Part shown: piece by piece, positions 17,822 through 27,010 of the stretch
How the letters are laid out: each line of letters opens with the position of its first letter
Numbering within the stretch: the first letter of the stretch is position 1
Assembly (NCBI RefSeq): GCF_000383415.1
Contig: NZ_KB911264.1
Location: 62,001 to 126,000, forward strand
Length of the DNA: 64,000 nt
Reading direction: 5' to 3'
Origin: Hyphomicrobium zavarzinii ATCC 27496
Lineage (GTDB): Bacteria > Pseudomonadota > Alphaproteobacteria > Rhizobiales > Hyphomicrobiaceae
The notes under the pieces: generated by a model
What the model saw: the letters and a program-made list of their open reading frames with translations, nothing else
Told to the model about the DNA's origin: nothing
Databases searched by the model: none
Made by a program: the position numbers and the translations under genes

Positions 17822-19733
17822 TCGGGAACGTCGTCACTGGCGGCGGCGGCGCGCCCGCCACGAGCCCTGTTTCCGGGCTCGCGGTGTCGAGTTTCTTTCC
17901 GAGCTCCGCCAGCCACATCGTGGTGCGGTCGAAATCGCCGTCCCGCTTGAACTCGTCCGTCGGCGCGAAACCTTCAGACTGGCTGATCGCCTGCACGATG
18001 ATCTTGCGGAACTCGTGCACGTCGAAATAGCTCGTGTGCACCAGCTCCTTCCAAGACAGATAGTTGGCGATCAGACCCGATTTCGTATCCTCGCCCTCCG
18101 CGAACGCCAGCGTGCTGATCGCGTTGCGGAACTTGGCGATCGACTGCGCCGCCATGGCGTTGCTGTGGGTGGAGATCTCGTCCGTCACGTCGGTGGGCAG
18201 CAGGCACGTCACCGGATCGAGCCATGACGGCCCGTAGTCCGCGCCCACGACGATCTCGCCCTCGGTGTCGTTTCCGAACGTCGAGCGCTTCACTTCCGCG
18301 AGCGTGAGATAGTTGAGAACACGGCTCAGCCACGCGCTCACATGCGAGGCGATGTACTGGATGATCGCGAGGATGACGAGCGCGATCGCGGCGAATACCA
18401 GCGGCACGAGCACGATCGGGATGAGAAGGCGAATGATGCCGCCCACCGCGCCCGAGAACATCTCGTCATCCACCACCGCCGACGACAGCTCGTCGGTCAC
18501 CACGTGGAACAGCAGCTTGCTGTTCAGCGCATAGTCGTGGCCGAGCCCGCACAGCCTCCCCTGATCGCACGGCTTGCGATCGCGCATAAGGAACCGGCGC
18601 TTGAAGCGTTGCGCCCGCTCCACGTCGGCGAGCTGCGGGAAGTTCTGCTCAACCTGCCGCCGCTTCTCACCGAGCTGGCGTCTCAGGTCGTCGGCACGGC
18701 GGCGCGCATCCTCTGCCGCCGCCGGTTCGAGACCTCCGCGCTCCGCCTGCTGATGTGCCTCCCGCATGCGGCGCGCAAGACCACGAAGCTCATCGCGCGC
18801 TTGCGTCACCGGCGTGTTTTCCACGGCGAGCTCCTGCACGTCGTAGACCCGCGTCTGCAGAAAATCCGAGATGGTGAGCATGATCGGCGCCGACGTGACG
18901 GCGAATAGGTAGAGCAGCGGCAGCGCGATGATCGCCGCCTTCGTCAGCATGGAGGTGGCAAAATCCTGCTCGAAGAAGTGCACCTTCACCTTGGGCAGGA
19001 AACGAAGCCCCTGCACCGCCTCGTCATCCTTGTGGCAAAGCGGCAGCCACTTGTCCTGATAGTGCTCCTTGGCGCGTTGCACCGCGCCCATGCTGTATCC
19101 CATCAGCTCCCGGTTATCGAAGAAGCGGAACACGAGATAGAAGAACAACATCGGCAGCGTCATCATCACGCCGGAAAATAGGATCGCCGTGTAGTAGCGC
19201 TCGTTGCGGAAATGCTGCGCGTCGTCGAGCGCCTCCGCGCCGACGTAGAACAGAAACATCATGAACAGCATGAACGAGGCGACGAACATCACCTTGCGCG
19301 AGAGGGTGAGGCGCGAGAACAGGAAGCGCTCCTTGCGCATCCCGACGAACGGCGTACCGACGGTGATCCACTTTCTGAGATGCGTGAGCGGCCGCTTGCG
19401 GGCAACGCTCTCGATCAGCGCCGAGGCGATCACCGAGCCGCCGTGGCTGTGCCCCACGACGCAATAAGGCTCGCCCTGCGCATCGAGCTGGCGCATCACA
19501 TGCAGGAGATCGCTTCCCGCCGCACGCCGGTCCATCTCGCTGTTGATCGAGCTCCACGTGAACGGGATGAAGTGCAAGGGCCCGTCCGCGCCCTTCACAA
19601 ACGCCTGGAGGTCGGCGTCGAAAGAGCTGCCTTCCTGCCACCACTGGGGCTCGCCCTGCTCTCCGATGTTCAGCGCATCCGCCATTCCGCCCGTGCGCGC
19701 GAATGTGCCGTGAACAGTGACGACGGTGGCCAC
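17817..19733 (-). CDS. Membrane-anchored alpha/beta hydrolase (lipase-like) of unknown role
   Basis: A 638-residue protein. The N-terminal 120 residues look like an alpha/beta hydrolase: VTVHGTF (oxyanion-type HG) and GHSHGGS with nucleophile Ser96. Membrane helices are predicted near residues 146-170, 183-205, 265-290 and 430-465. A charged coiled-coil segment (about 315-385, rich in Arg/Glu/Ala) lies between helices. GTG at 19733 is chosen because AGGGAGGG precedes it and the protein then begins ATVVTVHG; an ATG at 19778 would add 15 residues with no match to the fold. The catalytic domain probably faces the cytosol. I do not recognise the family beyond the hydrolase domain. It stands alone and converges on prfC. 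Confidence 0.75.
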   Translation of the reverse strand: MATVVTVHGTFARTGGMADALNIGEQGEPQWWQEGSSFDADLQAFVKGADGPLHFIPFTWSSINSEMDRRAAGSDLLHVMRQLDAQGEPYCVVGHSHGGSVIASALIESVARKRPLTHLRKWITVGTPFVGMRKERFLFSRLTLSRKVMFVASFMLFMMFLFYVGAEALDDAQHFRNERYYTAILFSGVMMTLPMLFFYLVFRFFDNRELMGYSMGAVQRAKEHYQDKWLPLCHKDDEAVQGLRFLPKVKVHFFEQDFATSMLTKAAIIALPLLYLFAVTSAPIMLTISDFLQTRVYDVQELAVENTPVTQARDELRGLARRMREAHQQAERGGLEPAAAEDARRRADDLRRQLGEKRRQVEQNFPQLADVERAQRFKRRFLMRDRKPCDQGRLCGLGHDYALNSKLLFHVVTDELSSAVVDDEMFSGAVGGIIRLLIPIVLVPLVFAAIALVILAIIQYIASHVSAWLSRVLNYLTLAEVKRSTFGNDTEGEIVVGADYGPSWLDPVTCLLPTDVTDEISTHSNAMAAQSIAKFRNAISTLAFAEGEDTKSGLIANYLSWKELVHTSYFDVHEFRKIIVQAISQSEGFAPTDEFKRDGDFDRTTMWLAELGKKLDTASPETGLVAGAPPPPVTTFPT

Positions 19734-20063
19734 GAGACCCTCCCTAGCTCGACAGCAGCCTGATCGTTTGGAATGCACGCGGAGAGGCGCGCATCGAGAC
19801 CTAAACTTGGCCGCTCAACATGTACGCGGCATGCCCGCGCCCGATGCCGGAAATCCGCCCTGGCGCCTGAACATGCCCTGAATGAAATCCCCCGGTGAAA
19901 TCGCGTGACGGCGATAAGGTATAATGTGGACTGAAGATAGGCAAAGCCCCGCAACGTCCCGGCAAAAAAGGGAAACTGCCGGAAGCGCCCAGACCTGCCG
20001 CCGCGCGGATCTCAGGCCCGCACAGCCTTCCGAACAGGCGTCACCACCGAAACGAAGCGCGGC
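19734..20063. other. 330-base gap with a possible promoter
   Basis: No gene is supported. A TATAAT hexamer lies at 19920-19925 on the plus strand without a good -35 partner. On the minus strand TTTGCC and TATACC, 16 bases apart in the same place, could be a weak promoter for the hydrolase gene. A plus-strand frame at 19924-20142 runs antisense into the next gene and has no recognisable product. Confidence 0.35.
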
Positions 20064-21188
20064 TCACGGCTTGATCTCGGCCTTCGCCATGCTTTCGCGC
20101 ACCGCAAGCAGCAAGTTGGATTCGTTCGGCCTCCACCGGTAGCCGATGCCGAAATCCAGAGGCTGCGCGCGTCCCTTGGCAAAAAGGTCCTTCATTTTCG
20201 GCTGGTAAGTTCTGGGAAAAATACCCAGCGGATTGAGGTACCGGCCGAAGCTTTGGAGCCGCCAGTCCTTCTCATCCAGGAACCGCAGCGGAATTCCGGA
20301 ATCGTCCTGCACCAGCGTCGAGGTGTTCTCGACGAGGAAACCGCGGACCAGAGAGAAGTTGTCCGAGTGCATCAGGTACGACGCGCTCTTCACGAAACTG
20401 TCACCCTGCCCAAGCCCCTTGCAGAACGTCAGAAAGCCGCTCGTCTTGATGCCGCCGTCAGAGAGGTCCGTGTTGAAATAGTAGAGCGTCTGCGTCGGCC
20501 CGCCCGGCGTCGAGAACTCGATTTTCGCGCCCGGGCTCGCGCCCTTGGCGATCGCGCCGTCGAGCGGGGTTACCGTGCCGTCCGGATTGAGCGAGACGAG
20601 CGTGGTGGAGCTGATGGTCTTCCCGCTGCGCGCCAGGAACGTGTAGAGGATCGGAAGCGTGCCGGTGAGCCGCCCGTCGCGCAGCTCGGTCTTCATCTTC
20701 TTGGTGATGAAGAAGCTGAAGCTCAGCACGGAGTTCAGCGAGCCCTGCAGGCCGCGCAGCTCCTGCCCCAGCGCCTTGGGCGTCAGAGCCGTGAGATCCG
20801 GCACTTGCCCGACAGGCTCGAGCCCCGAGAGAACATAGGTCGAAGCGCCGCTGAAGAACGCATCCGCATAAAGGAAGTCCGGGCCGCTGAACATGTAGAA
20901 CAGGACCGGCTTGCGGTTCGGCACGTTCTTCGCCGACCAGGTGCGGATCTTGCTGAGCTGGCGCTCGTCGAGCTGCGCCCACGCCTTGTCGAAATACTTG
21001 GCGTGCGATTGCCACGACGTCTCGCGCGTGAATGGTTCGAGCGGCGATCCCGAGGAGGGCTGCATTCCCGCCAGAATGCGCGCCGTATCGTCGGCCGTCG
21101 CGTGGGGCGCTTGTGCCTGGGCCGCGAACGGCAGCACCATGAGCACGGCCGCCAGAAGTGCCGCTTTGCGTATCATGTTCTTGATCAT
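20064..21188 (-). CDS. Secreted conserved protein of unknown function, coupled to permease
   Basis: A 374-residue protein with a signal peptide (MIKNMIRKAALLAAVLMVLP, cleavage near AQA|QA). The mature part is soluble with no cysteine pairs or catalytic motif that I recognise. A segment reads PVLFYMFSGPDFLYADAFF, and later parts discuss no known domain. Start ATG at 21188 overlaps the stop codon of the upstream permease gene (ATGA), so the two are translationally coupled; an ATG at 21176 is an alternative. Coupling suggests an exported accessory or unrelated passenger of the permease. Function is not assigned. Confidence 0.75.
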   Translation of the reverse strand: MIKNMIRKAALLAAVLMVLPFAAQAQAPHATADDTARILAGMQPSSGSPLEPFTRETSWQSHAKYFDKAWAQLDERQLSKIRTWSAKNVPNRKPVLFYMFSGPDFLYADAFFSGASTYVLSGLEPVGQVPDLTALTPKALGQELRGLQGSLNSVLSFSFFITKKMKTELRDGRLTGTLPILYTFLARSGKTISSTTLVSLNPDGTVTPLDGAIAKGASPGAKIEFSTPGGPTQTLYYFNTDLSDGGIKTSGFLTFCKGLGQGDSFVKSASYLMHSDNFSLVRGFLVENTSTLVQDDSGIPLRFLDEKDWRLQSFGRYLNPLGIFPRTYQPKMKDLFAKGRAQPLDFGIGYRWRPNESNLLLAVRESMAKAEIKP

Positions 21189-22558
21189 CCCTTGACCGCG
21201 CGTTGAAGAGCTTCGCCGCGCACGAAATCCCGTTTTGACAGGAAGAAGAGAACGAGCCCCGAGGCCATCAGACCGAGGCTCGCCAGCGATTGCAGCGGGC
21301 GCTCCGAAAAAAGGTAGTACATCATGAAACCGGTGACGCCGAGGAAGACGAGCGGCGTCAGCGGATAGGCCCAAACCCTGTAGGGACGAGGCAGCCCCGG
21401 CTGCGTCACGCGCAGCACCATGACGCCGAGCACCGCGAGGAACGAGCACAGCGTCAGGCTGAACTGGATGAACTCCAGCACCGTCTCGAAGCTCTGCGTG
21501 AGCAGAAGCACCGTTACGACGCTGATCTGGAAGAGCAGCGCAATCGTCGGCACGCCGCTGCGCGAGCGCTGAGAGAAGAGCGAGAGCAGCGGAAAATCTT
21601 CGCCCATGGCCACCGTCACGCGCGGCCCGATCCACATCATCGCGCTGATCGCGGAGACGAGCCCGACGCAAATGAGCCCGGCCACGATCCGCCCGCCGGT
21701 TGCGCCGAAAATATGCTCGCCCGCAACTTGCGCCACGTTGAGCTGGCCCGTCATCGCAGCCATCGGCGTCGTGTAGAGGAACACCGCGTTGAGCAGCACA
21801 TAGAGCAGCACCACGATCAGCGTGGCGACCAGCATGGCGACCGGAATGCTCCGCTCCGGCGTGCGCACGTCACCCGCGATGTAGGTCGCCGCGTTCCAGC
21901 CCGAGTAGGAATACATCACGAACACGAGGCTGACCGCGAAAGGCGCGCTCAGGATGTGACCGATATCGCCAGGCTGCGGTAGAAACGAGATGGGCTGCGG
22001 CTCCGCAACCGAGAAGCCCGCGATGATGAACACCGCGATCAGCGCAACCTTGATGAGCGTAGAGACGTTCTGGAACGTCGTGCTGAGCTTGGCGCCCGAC
22101 AGCAGGATCAGCGTCACCGCCCAGGCGACCGCCAGACCGACGAAGAGGGGCGGAGCACCCGGAACGACGCCCGCGAAGTACTGGCCGAACGCCATCGCGG
22201 CGAGTGCCACCGGCGCGGCGAAGCCCACGGTGGCCGAGATCCAGCCGGCCATGAAGCCGAGCGCGGGATGATAGATGCGCGATAGGAAGTTGTACTCGCC
22301 GCCCGAACGCGGAAACGCCACCGCGAGCTCCGCATAGGCGAGCGCGCCGCAAAGCGCCGCCGCGCCGCCGACGATCCAGAGCATGAGGATCGAAAAACCC
22401 GACGGAATGGCTGCGAGCTGAAACCCGAGGCTCGTGAAAACGCCGATGCCGATCATGTCGGCAATCGCGATGGCCGTTGCCGTCGCAGTAGAGACTGTTC
22501 GCCTGTCCGGCACGGCTGGCTCGGCAGCCGGAGTCGATCCAGGAGCGGACGATGTCAT
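21185..22558 (-). CDS. APC-superfamily amino acid permease
   Basis: A 457-residue secondary transporter of the amino acid-polyamine-organocation superfamily with about 12 membrane helices. Helix 1 has the substrate-binding motif ADMIGIGVFTSLG, and the conserved segment ALCGALAYAELAVAFPRSGGEYNFLSRIYHP follows in helix 2-3. The protein ends with a charged tail after two closing helices. Amino acids are the usual substrates; a polyamine or GABA substrate is possible given the island nearby, but nothing here proves it. The last four bases overlap the start of a secreted protein gene. Confidence 0.9.
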   Translation of the reverse strand: MTSSAPGSTPAAEPAVPDRRTVSTATATAIAIADMIGIGVFTSLGFQLAAIPSGFSILMLWIVGGAAALCGALAYAELAVAFPRSGGEYNFLSRIYHPALGFMAGWISATVGFAAPVALAAMAFGQYFAGVVPGAPPLFVGLAVAWAVTLILLSGAKLSTTFQNVSTLIKVALIAVFIIAGFSVAEPQPISFLPQPGDIGHILSAPFAVSLVFVMYSYSGWNAATYIAGDVRTPERSIPVAMLVATLIVVLLYVLLNAVFLYTTPMAAMTGQLNVAQVAGEHIFGATGGRIVAGLICVGLVSAISAMMWIGPRVTVAMGEDFPLLSLFSQRSRSGVPTIALLFQISVVTVLLLTQSFETVLEFIQFSLTLCSFLAVLGVMVLRVTQPGLPRPYRVWAYPLTPLVFLGVTGFMMYYLFSERPLQSLASLGLMASGLVLFFLSKRDFVRGEALQRAVKG

Positions 22559-22954
22559 GAAGAAACCCGTGAAGCGTAAGGGGTTGGCACGTGAGCTTTC
22601 CCGGCGGTTCGCGCTGAGAAAACGAGAAGCGAAATGAGTAGCGACGCGTCCTGATGTAACCGAGCCCCTGAACGGCCCCTACCCTATGAGTGGGATCACG
22701 GATCAACAAGCAGAGGAACAAAATGAGCGTAAACGAGTGGCAGATTTGCACCGTTTGCGTGTCCGATGGGCACACCGGCAGCTCCCCGGCCCCCTCCCAG
22801 ATGTCGACACGATTGGCCGCTATGCCCAATGAAACAGGCATCAAGCTTCGTGAAACCATTCCGAGCCTAGGGTTGTTTCTTCACGACAAGCAGGCGCGGC
22901 AGGTCCAGCGAACCTCGGCCGTAGCATCCCAATTCGCAGCGGAACTAGAGACTT
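22559..22954. other. 396-base divergent gap, no gene seen
   Basis: The gap lies between the minus-strand permease and a plus-strand exported hydrolase and should contain both promoters. A small plus-strand frame crosses it and continues into the hydrolase gene in another frame with no sensible product. I see no clear hairpin or repeat. Confidence 0.4.
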
Positions 22955-23989
22955 ATGAGGCCCCGAGCCGGCTTTTCCGGCATCAGAGTTGGAGTGGCAC
23001 TCGCCGCAGGCCTCGTGGCCTTGCTGGCGTCCGCTCCATCATGGGCCGAAGCGCGGGGAGCGCGCGCCGGCACCCAGGCCGCGGTTCCCCAGCCCCATCA
23101 GGTCCAGTCCCGCTCCGGCCCTCTGAAGCAGGCTAGGACGAGCCTCGTCGCCTTTCAGACCTCGCCCTTCCCCTACCGCGGAAACGTCCCCGGCACCGGC
23201 AAGCCCTTCCTCAACATCGAGCAGGACGGCCGGCGGGGCCACTCCACCCCCTATGGCCGCCTCTACTGGGAAGACGAGACTTACAGCGACAACCGCGTCC
23301 TGCTTCACATCCCCAAAGGGTTCGACGTCCGCCGCCCGTCGCTCATGATCGTGTTCTTTCACGGCCATGGCGCAACCCTCGAGCGCGACGTCCTGCGCCG
23401 CCAGCGCGTGGCCGACCAGATTTCGAAGTCCGGCGCCAACGCCGTTCTGATCGCACCCCAGTTCGCGGTCGATGCCGCGGACTCGAGCGCGGGGCGCTTC
23501 TGGGAGCCGGGCGCCTTCGGGCGTTTCATGGGAGAGGCGGCCGAAGCCCTTGCCAAGCTGCACGGCGATCCCAAGAGCGTGCGCAGCTTCGCATCGAGCC
23601 CCGTCATCTTCGTCGCCTACAGCGGCGGTTATCTCGCTGCCGCATCCTGCGCCATCAACGGCGGCCTCAAAAAGCGCCTGCGCGGAGTGGTGCTGCTCGA
23701 CGCACTCTATGGAGAGCTCGGCAAGTTCACGTCCTGGATCGAGAACGATCGCTCGGCCTTCTTCGTGAGCGCCTACCTTGGCTCCACGCGCGAGAAGAAC
23801 TCTGAGCTGGCCGAAGCCCTGAGCGCACGCGATATCGACTACGCGACCGAGTTGGACCGCCCCCTTCATCAAGGCGATGTGGCGTTCCTCGCGGGCGGTG
23901 ACGCCTCCCACAGGAGCTTCGTCACGCAAGCCTGGGTGGACAATCCCATCGAGGATCTCCTGCGCCGCCTGCCCGGATACAAGCGATAG
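22955..23989 (+). CDS. Exported alpha/beta hydrolase-fold protein
   Basis: A 344-residue protein with a signal peptide (residues 1 to about 31, ending SWA|EA). The core has MIVFFHGHGA (His136-Gly-His-Gly) as an oxyanion-type loop, and VAYSGGY with a likely nucleophile Ser223 in an S-G-G variant of the nucleophile elbow. A late GDASHRSFV could provide the catalytic His. This is the order expected for an esterase or peptidase of the alpha/beta hydrolase fold. The substrate is unknown. It is followed after 209 bases by a chemoreceptor gene on the same strand, with palindromes between, so the two are probably transcribed apart. Confidence 0.75.
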   Translation: MRPRAGFSGIRVGVALAAGLVALLASAPSWAEARGARAGTQAAVPQPHQVQSRSGPLKQARTSLVAFQTSPFPYRGNVPGTGKPFLNIEQDGRRGHSTPYGRLYWEDETYSDNRVLLHIPKGFDVRRPSLMIVFFHGHGATLERDVLRRQRVADQISKSGANAVLIAPQFAVDAADSSAGRFWEPGAFGRFMGEAAEALAKLHGDPKSVRSFASSPVIFVAYSGGYLAAASCAINGGLKKRLRGVVLLDALYGELGKFTSWIENDRSAFFVSAYLGSTREKNSELAEALSARDIDYATELDRPLHQGDVAFLAGGDASHRSFVTQAWVDNPIEDLLRRLPGYKR

Positions 23990-24035
23990 AGAGTTGCATC
24001 ACCCCCCCCAAGATCCGGCGTTCTCTGTCAGCTGT

Positions 24036-24087
24036 CTTACAAAATGTAAGGCATCAGCCGTCCGCTTAAGCGCCCTTTAACGGCTGA
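24036..24087. promoter_or_regulatory. Two inverted repeats upstream of the chemoreceptor gene
   Basis: CTTACA-AAA-TGTAAG lies at 24036-24050. TCAGCCGT (24054-24061) and ACGGCTGA (24080-24087) form a second pair that encloses a CGCTTAAGCG palindrome. They could be an operator, a 5' leader structure, or a terminator of the hydrolase gene; no T-tract directly follows. Confidence 0.4.
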
Positions 24088-24198
24088 CATCTAATTTTAT
24101 AGGAACGGTGTTCTCAGAATAGTCCGCCAAAATCGCCGGGAGCTTGCGCTTCCGGTGCAAATGGATGGCATCCGTCACCTACGCCAAGGAGAAATTCA

Positions 24199-25581
24199 GT
24201 GTTTGCAATGCGCCGCCCCGGCGATTCCAAAGACCGCATCGCCGTCCAATCAGATGCTCCCGCAGGTCACTCCGAGCAGCATCTCGTCGAAGCGCTCGAA
24301 ACCCTGATCCGCTCCAAGCTTACGGCTAACGTTCCCTTGGACGGCGCGCTCGGCAACACTCTTAACCGCCTCGTACGCCTGGTCAAATCCGCCAACACCA
24401 ATCAGTTGCTGCTGGCCAACGATCTCGGCAAGGAAGCCTGCGAGGCCTCCATCAATATCGGCTGGCTCTCGCACGACTTCAGCGAAGTCGCCCAGTCCAC
24501 AGTTTCCATCTCGAGCGCCGTCGAAGAGATGGCCGCCTCCATCGCCGAACTCTCGACCGTGTCCGCATCGAGCGCCACCCAGACCGAGAACGCCCGCGAT
24601 ACGATGCGCAGCTGCATCAACGACAGCCGCGCCGCCGTCGAGGCGATGAACAACATCCAGGGCCAGTCGAGCAAGATCGGCGAGCAGGTCTCGGTGCTGC
24701 AGAGCGCCGTCGATCAGATCGGCGAGATGGCGACTTCGATCGACTCCATCGCACGCCAGACCAATCTGCTCGCTCTCAACGCGACCATCGAGGCTGCACG
24801 CGCCGGTGAAGCCGGACGCGGGTTCGCCGTCGTCGCCGCCGAGGTGAAGACGCTCTCCGTCGAAACCGGAAAGGCGACGCAGGAGATCCGCTCGCGCGTC
24901 GAAGCGCTCACCCGCGAAATGCGCGAGATCCGCCACGCCGTCGCCGACAGCCTGAAGTCCGTCACCTCCGGCAGCGCCGTCGTGACTCAGGTCGGCACGA
25001 TCATCGAAAGCATGGGCGACGAGGTAGCCGAGGTCGCCGAGCGCATCCGCGGTCTCTCGAACGTTCTCGAGCAGCAGCGCGCAGCGACCACAGAAATCAC
25101 GCAGAACGTCGTCCGCATCTCCGAGAAGGCCGCCAAGAGCAAGGACGAGGTCCAGAAGATCGGCAAGCGCCTCGAGGATTGCGAAGGCACGCTCCGCAAG
25201 GCCTTCGAGACCGCAGAGCTTCCGGTTCGCTGCCCCGCTCTCATCCGCGTCGGCGCCGAGACACTCTCTTGGAAACGCCAGCTCGCCCAGATCCTCCTCG
25301 GCGCAGTCGCCGCGCCCGCCTCCGCTCCGCTCCTCGCCCACACCGGCGTCCTCGCCGAGGCGGACGAGATCTGCAAGGCCACCGGCAGCGGCTCCGCGCT
25401 GGCGTCCGACCTTTCGTCGGCCCTCGCGACGGCCCAGACCCAGGCCACCAAGATGGTGGACGAGGTTCGCAACCGCAATTGGGCCGCCGCAACCCCGGCC
25501 TACGTGGCCTGCGATGAAGCCATCTCCAAGGCCAACTTGGCCGTTGCCAAGCTGCTCGAAAAGTCCGCGACCATCGGCTAG
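24199..25581 (+). CDS. Soluble methyl-accepting chemotaxis protein with degenerate CZB-like tail
   Basis: A 460-residue cytosolic chemoreceptor without membrane helices. Residues about 90-330 form the MCP signalling coiled coil, with the hairpin tip [20 protein letters not shown] and the following [18 protein letters not shown], which contacts CheA and CheW. The C-terminal 110 residues begin with [14 protein letters not shown], like the first helix of a chemoreceptor zinc-binding (CZB) domain. The usual His and the later HxxCRLGKW are not kept, so zinc binding is doubtful. GTG at 24199 is supported by AAGGAG eight bases upstream; ATG at 24208 is an alternative. No che genes adjoin it. Confidence 0.9.
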   Translation: MFAMRRPGDSKDRIAVQSDAPAGHSEQHLVEALETLIRSKLTANVPLDGALGNTLNRLVRLVKSANTNQLLLANDLGKEACEASINIGWLSHDFSEVAQSTVSISSAVEEMAASIAELSTVSASSATQTENARDTMRSCINDSRAAVEAMNNIQGQSSKIGEQVSVLQSAVDQIGEMATSIDSIARQTNLLALNATIEAARAGEAGRGFAVVAAEVKTLSVETGKATQEIRSRVEALTREMREIRHAVADSLKSVTSGSAVVTQVGTIIESMGDEVAEVAERIRGLSNVLEQQRAATTEITQNVVRISEKAAKSKDEVQKIGKRLEDCEGTLRKAFETAELPVRCPALIRVGAETLSWKRQLAQILLGAVAAPASAPLLAHTGVLAEADEICKATGSGSALASDLSSALATAQTQATKMVDEVRNRNWAAATPAYVACDEAISKANLAVAKLLEKSATIG

Positions 25582-25602
25582 GAGCGAACGGCTGAGATAC
25601 AG

Positions 25603-25637
25603 AAGGCGCGCCGTGGATGATCTCCACGGCGCGCCTT
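25603..25637. terminator. Strong bidirectional terminator (chemoreceptor / puuB)
   Basis: AAGGCGCGCCGTGGA (25603-25617) pairs with TCCACGGCGCGCCTT (25623-25637), a perfect 15-base stem with a 5-base loop, followed by TCTCAT. It serves the convergent chemoreceptor and oxidase genes. Confidence 0.9.
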
Positions 25638-25653
25638 TCTCATGTGCAAAGCC

Positions 25654-26928
25654 TCAAATCAGATCGCGCAGCCGGTAATAGAGCATTCCAAGCGCCAGCA
25701 TCTGGTTGCCGAGAAACTGCCCCACCGGCAGCCGCACGTGCCGGATACGCTCGAACAGATCGAGCCGCTCCATCGTCCCCGAGATCGCATCGGCCACGAT
25801 CTGCCCTGCGATGTGCGTCGCGTTCACGCCGTGCCCGCAATAGCCCTGCATATAGTAGACGTTCGGCTCGAGCCGGCCGATGGCCGGAACGCGCGTCAGC
25901 ACGATGTCGATCTTGCCGCCCCACGCATAATCGAGTGCCACGCCCTGGAGCTGCGGAAACACCTCCACCATACGTGGCCGCAGCGTCTCGCGGATATCGC
26001 GCGGATCGCGGTTCGAATAGTTGCAGCGCCCGCCGAACAAGAGGCGCCGGTCCGCCGAAAGCCGGAAATAGTCGAGCACGACATTGCTGTCCGCGATGGC
26101 GAGGTCCTGCGGGCTGATCTCCTTCGCCACACGCTCGGGCAGCGGCTCGGTGGCCACGATGTAGCTTCCGGTCGGAAACAACAGACCGTTGAGCAGCCCC
26201 CGCTGGAAAGCGGGATCCGAATAGCCGGCGAGCACGATGGACGTAGCCTCGACGCGCCCGTGCGCCGTATCCGCGTATGGCTTCGCACCGCCCCCAAAGC
26301 CGATCACGGCCGATTCCTCGAATATCTTGACGCCGAGCCCCGCTGCGGCCCGCGCCTCTCCGAGACAGAGGTTGAGAGGATGCAGATGCCCGCTGCGCCG
26401 GTCGATCATCGCGCCGTGATAGAGGCGCGAGCCGATCACGTCGCTCACGCGTTCGGCCTCGACCAGCTCGAGCTGATCGCCGTCGCCCGCCGCCTGCCGC
26501 GCTTCGACGTAGGAGCGCAACCCGCTCATATGGCGCGGGCGCGCGGCCACTTCCGCCCAGCCATGTTTGAGATCGCACGCAATCTGATAGCGCCGGATCC
26601 GATCCTCAATGATGTCGTGGCCGAGATAGCGGATGTCCGCCAGAAGCCGCCGCCCGGCCTCGCCGAGCTGGCTCTCGATGCGATGCTCGCCGCTGATGCC
26701 AGCGATCATCTGCCCGCCGTTGCGGCCCGAGGCGCCCCAACCCACGCGCGCGCCCTCGAGCACCACCACGCTGTAGCCGCGCTCGGCGAGGCTGAGCGCC
26801 GTCGAGATGCCCGAAAAGCCGCCGCCGATCACACAGACGTCGGCGCGCACCGTGCCTTGCAACACGGGATGGCACGAGTCCTCGTTCGCCGTGGCGGCAT
26901 AGTAGGAGTTGATGTGGGTCGCTGACAT
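25654..26928 (-). CDS. puuB: Gamma-glutamylputrescine oxidase-like FAD oxidoreductase
   Basis: A 424-residue DAO-type flavoprotein. In the Puu pathway this enzyme oxidises gamma-glutamylputrescine to the aldehyde, ammonia and H2O2. The FAD-binding Rossmann motif is VIGGGFSGISTALSLAERGY (about residues 33-52), followed by GASGRNGGQMI typical of PuuB/OrdL proteins. The C-terminal YYMQGYCGHGVNATHIAG fits the FAD-binding end. The N-terminus SYYAAT is also usual for the family. It is the last gene of the minus-strand Pot operon, 82 bases after the second permease, which supports a polyamine substrate. Specificity among gamma-glutamyl amines is inferred. Confidence 0.9.
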   Translation of the reverse strand: MSATHINSYYAATANEDSCHPVLQGTVRADVCVIGGGFSGISTALSLAERGYSVVVLEGARVGWGASGRNGGQMIAGISGEHRIESQLGEAGRRLLADIRYLGHDIIEDRIRRYQIACDLKHGWAEVAARPRHMSGLRSYVEARQAAGDGDQLELVEAERVSDVIGSRLYHGAMIDRRSGHLHPLNLCLGEARAAAGLGVKIFEESAVIGFGGGAKPYADTAHGRVEATSIVLAGYSDPAFQRGLLNGLLFPTGSYIVATEPLPERVAKEISPQDLAIADSNVVLDYFRLSADRRLLFGGRCNYSNRDPRDIRETLRPRMVEVFPQLQGVALDYAWGGKIDIVLTRVPAIGRLEPNVYYMQGYCGHGVNATHIAGQIVADAISGTMERLDLFERIRHVRLPVGQFLGNQMLALGMLYYRLRDLI

Positions 26929-27010
26929 GAAGGCCGTTCTAGAATGTTTGGATGATGGTTCAAATGGTCCACAAGTCTAACCTTCACCCGCCCTGCCCGT
27001 TCCGCCTTTT

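Noticed and set aside
19924-20142. 72-codon plus-strand frame after a TATAAT
   Set aside because: Composition is Ser/Arg/Ala-rich and half of it is antisense to the secreted protein gene.
22690-23136. 148-codon plus-strand frame before the exported hydrolase
   Set aside because: It overlaps the hydrolase start in another frame and shows no domain; the hydrolase signal peptide is the convincing frame.
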